Assembly (NCBI GenBank): GCA_009881125.1 | Contig: WXFH01000052.1 | Span: 62,001-126,000, forward strand | Direction of reading: 5' to 3' | From: Acidaminobacter sp. | Lineage (GTDB): Bacteria > Bacillota_A > Clostridia > Peptostreptococcales > Acidaminobacteraceae | Length of the DNA stretch: 64,000 bases | Part shown: positions 63,361 to 64,000 of the stretch, piece by piece | How positions within the stretch are numbered: the first letter of the stretch is position 1 | Layout of the letters: each line of letters opens with the position of its first letter | Notes under the pieces: generated by a model | Seen by the model: the letters and a program-made list of their open reading frames with translations, nothing else | The model's database searches: none | Told to the model about the DNA's origin: nothing | Translations under genes and position numbers: made by a program

Positions 63361-64000
63361 TAATCGATTTCCCCTTTCAGCGCGGCGTCAATGCAGGTTT
63401 CAAGGTCTCTTATGACAAAATTCAGCCCCCTGCGTTTTGGATAATAGGCACATTTTGGAGAATCCGTTATACCGGTTTTTCCTGAAAGATAGTGCCAGCA
63501 TGGTTGATCCGGACAAGTGTCTGATACTATATCCCCACCGGATTCTCTAATCGTCTCCAAGAAACCCATTCGATCCGCCATTTCTTTAGTATGACTCGAG
63601 GTGAGGATCCACATTTCGACAGCTAATTTTTTGCCGCGGATACGCTCAGCGATGATCTGAACTTGACGAAGGGTGAAATGAGGACAACCAAACATGGCAA
63701 AGTCAATTTTTTGTTCACCGGGCTCTGAGATTTGAGACAGAATCTCCTTCAGATCATCATTTGTGATTGTAACTATTCGTTTAGGTTCTTTTCCGCCAAA
63801 CGCGGCTTCCATAGTTGGTGCTTCAGGTGTAACACCCAAAACGTGGAACATGCCATATGCACCAGAGGTATTAAGTTGTGCCCCAAGATTCATAAAAGAT
63901 TCAGGCGTGATTGGTGTAGGGAGACCAGTAAAAACAGGAATGCCCGGTCCAATTTTCTTTCCCATATATCCAAGAAGTTGATATTCAAAATCGCTTTTTA
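63360..64000 (-). CDS. Aconitase X catalytic (large) subunit, copy A (truncated by the window edge)
   Basis: The frame is open to the right edge, so the N-terminal half lies outside the window; an internal Met at 63965 is not the start. The visible C-terminal 213 residues read KSDFEYQLLGYMGKKIGPGIPVFTGLP.., then FGGKEPKRIVTITNDDL, FAMFGCPHFTLRQVQ, LTSSHTKEMADRMGFL and ITDSPKCAYYPKRRG. They align along their length with copy B. This is the first visible gene of the leftward aconitase X/TRAP cluster. Confidence 0.88.
   Translation of the reverse strand, partial: KSDFEYQLLGYMGKKIGPGIPVFTGLPTPITPESFMNLGAQLNTSGAYGMFHVLGVTPEAPTMEAAFGGKEPKRIVTITNDDLKEILSQISEPGEQKIDFAMFGCPHFTLRQVQIIAERIRGKKLAVEMWILTSSHTKEMADRMGFLETIRESGGDIVSDTCPDQPCWHYLSGKTGITDSPKCAYYPKRRGLNFVIRDLETCIDAALKGEID

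Overview
The window looks like chromosome of an anaerobic Bacillota of the class Clostridia. The signs are a tRNA-sensing T-box leader in front of ilvBN, strong GGAGG-type ribosome sites, frequent GTG and TTG starts, Na+-coupled and TRAP uptake systems, a GerMN/stalk-domain protein and many rho-independent terminators. This placement is inference; there is no rRNA or tRNA gene to anchor it. No prophage, insertion sequence, CRISPR array or tRNA gene was seen.

Layout. 1-10.6 kb: a PucR regulator, a uracil/xanthine-type permease and a three-subunit molybdenum hydroxylase (FAD, Fe-S, Mo), divergent from a VWA protein and a MoxR-type ATPase. 10.6-15.3 kb: an AEC transporter, a metallo-hydrolase coupled to HflK/HflC-like SPFH proteins, and a pirin with a clear operator-promoter. 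15.3-24.7 kb: an LtaS-like sulfatase carrying an in-frame 24-bp palindromic tandem array, a C39-like protein, an Ig-domain protein, a TipA-like MerR regulator with its promoter, a VOC protein, a DEAD-box helicase and a MATE pump. 25.0-27.5 kb: T-box plus ilvBN. 27.6-34.8 kb: CstA, small proteins, prfC, a structured tandem repeat array and a baeRF-like release-factor relative. 34.8-40.6 kb: envelope proteins, acetyltransferases, a MalY/PatB lyase and a tiny gene with an in-frame TGA. 40.6-46.1 kb: an OsmF/YehYXW-type osmoprotectant ABC operon coupled to a DsrE-like protein and an aldo/keto reductase. 46.4-55.4 kb: GltS, a PH-domain protein, a nitroreductase remnant, an aminotransferase, an FtsEX operon, and a nitrilase/GNAT operon headed by a 53-residue CPxCG protein. 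55.6-64.0 kb: one long leftward cluster with two aconitase X modules, a DctPQM TRAP transporter, a LarA-family protein and a HisC-like aminotransferase.

The most unusual material is repetitive and structured DNA. A dispersed palindromic family (arms GGAA..GGTGTC / GACACC..TTCC) lies mostly at gene 3' ends. A related 24-bp unit is expanded inside the LtaS-like gene and overlaps the MATE stop codon. A separate array of about 77-bp units between prfC and the baeRF gene shows base-paired covariation. The nonamer GCCGATGGT was found 13 times by eye on the two strands. The best candidate metabolic system is the double aconitase X / TRAP / LarA cluster.
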